38,977 nucleotides of DNA from Bradyrhizobium sacchari (GTDB taxonomy: Bacteria > Pseudomonadota > Alphaproteobacteria > Rhizobiales > Xanthobacteraceae): assembly GCF_002068095.1 (NCBI RefSeq), contig NZ_LWIG01000033.1, positions 282,060 through 321,036 of the forward strand, in the 5' to 3' direction. Positions 38,738 to 38,977 of the stretch are shown in pieces. A program made the position numbers and the translations under genes. The notes beneath the pieces were generated by a model that was not told where the DNA came from, ran no database searches, and saw nothing but the letters and a program-made list of their open reading frames with translations. The stretch's first letter is position 1; each line of letters begins with the position of its first letter.

Positions 38738-38977
38738 ATGCGAAGGCGCGATTTCATCCGAGCGTTTGCCGTCGCGGCCGGCCTGCCCGCAATCGCACGT
38801 GCCCAGCAGGGGCAACCCGTCCTCGGATTTCTCAGCACCCGCTCGCCAGAAGAAGCCCAAACCCACACGAATGCCTTTCGGCGGGGGCTCGAAGAGATGG
38901 GGTACGCCGAGGGCCGTAACGTCGTCGTCGAGTACCGCTGGGCGAAAGGCGATTACGGCCAATTGCCCCGGCTCGCC
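38738..38977 (+). CDS. ABC transporter substrate-binding protein, N-terminal part
   Basis: The first 80 codons of a PF04392-type substrate-binding protein; it runs off the right edge without a stop. GGAGGAAACA precedes the ATG. The N-terminus RRRDFIRAFAVAAGLPAIAR is a Tat-type signal, then LGFLSTRSPEEAQTHTNAFR and EGRNVVVEYRWAKGDYGQLP, which are family marks. Such proteins usually come with a permease and ATPase, expected to the right. The remnant at 37675-38136 is its relative. Confidence 0.85.
   Translation, partial: MRRRDFIRAFAVAAGLPAIARAQQGQPVLGFLSTRSPEEAQTHTNAFRRGLEEMGYAEGRNVVVEYRWAKGDYGQLPRLA

Noticed and set aside
1..38977. CRISPR array, conjugation genes or toxin-antitoxin pair of a classic type
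   Set aside because: I looked for regularly spaced repeats with unique spacers, relaxase/VirB/TraG motifs and classic TA pairs and saw none. The only phased repeats are the iteron-like array and the CCCTCA triplet.

Overview
The window looks like a chromosome segment of an alphaproteobacterium close to Bradyrhizobium. The support is uniformly GC-rich, C/G-ending codon use, several Bradyrhizobium-type small proteins (DUF3551, DUF6894, GrlR-like, short zinc-ribbon and TCPECP-ending proteins), and two kinds of dispersed palindromic repeat that I know from that group. The genus is an inference; no rRNA or complete tRNA is present.

Region 1 (1-15.7 kb) is backbone. It opens inside a TRAP transporter operon (dctM end, Tat-exported dctP, a dihydrodipicolinate-synthase-like lyase). 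A minus-strand leucine/isovalerate catabolic operon follows: isovaleryl-CoA dehydrogenase, the two methylcrotonyl-CoA carboxylase subunits and HMG-CoA lyase, with a divergent AraC-type regulator. Then come a DUF3551 protein, a DUF1428 protein, an Lrp/AsnC regulator, an NDUFS4-like complex I accessory subunit, an OpgC-type membrane protein, small hypothetical genes and an Omp25/31-type beta-barrel.

Region 2 (15.74 kb rightwards) is an integrated element. Its left edge is a 45-bp piece of a tRNA-Pro(UGG) gene running from the anticodon loop to CCA, followed by three 10-bp-phased repeats, a P4-type tyrosine integrase and an excisionase-like HTH gene. A PrimPol-DUF3987 replication protein is followed by an iteron-like array of about ten TGTCAGCGG units containing a perfect 19-bp inverted repeat. 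Small hypothetical genes lead to cargo that resembles a defence island: a TIR protein with a Gly/Ser/Tyr-rich N-terminal part, and a tight three-gene operon encoding a membrane-anchored protein, a SEC-C/HNH-like protein and a HEPN (AbiU2-like) protein. The operon lies between a DUF6894 gene and a decayed DUF6894 remnant. No conjugation genes are visible and the right att site is not in the window.

Region 3 (26-39 kb) is mosaic accessory DNA: a lipoprotein, a GrlR-like protein, small secreted proteins, an RHH regulator paired with a PHB-depolymerase-family esterase, an FAD aromatic hydroxylase, a large serine recombinase whose 3' end overlaps that hydroxylase, a zinc-ribbon protein, an SRAP (HMCES/YedK-type) protein and several tiny genes. 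A convergent pair of tiny genes occurs twice (28.7-29.2 and 35.9-36.4 kb), and each copy has decay in a different gene. A truncated, frameshifted ABC substrate-binding gene lies just before an intact homologue that runs off the window end.

All homology statements are from reading the sequence and from family knowledge; no database search was run.
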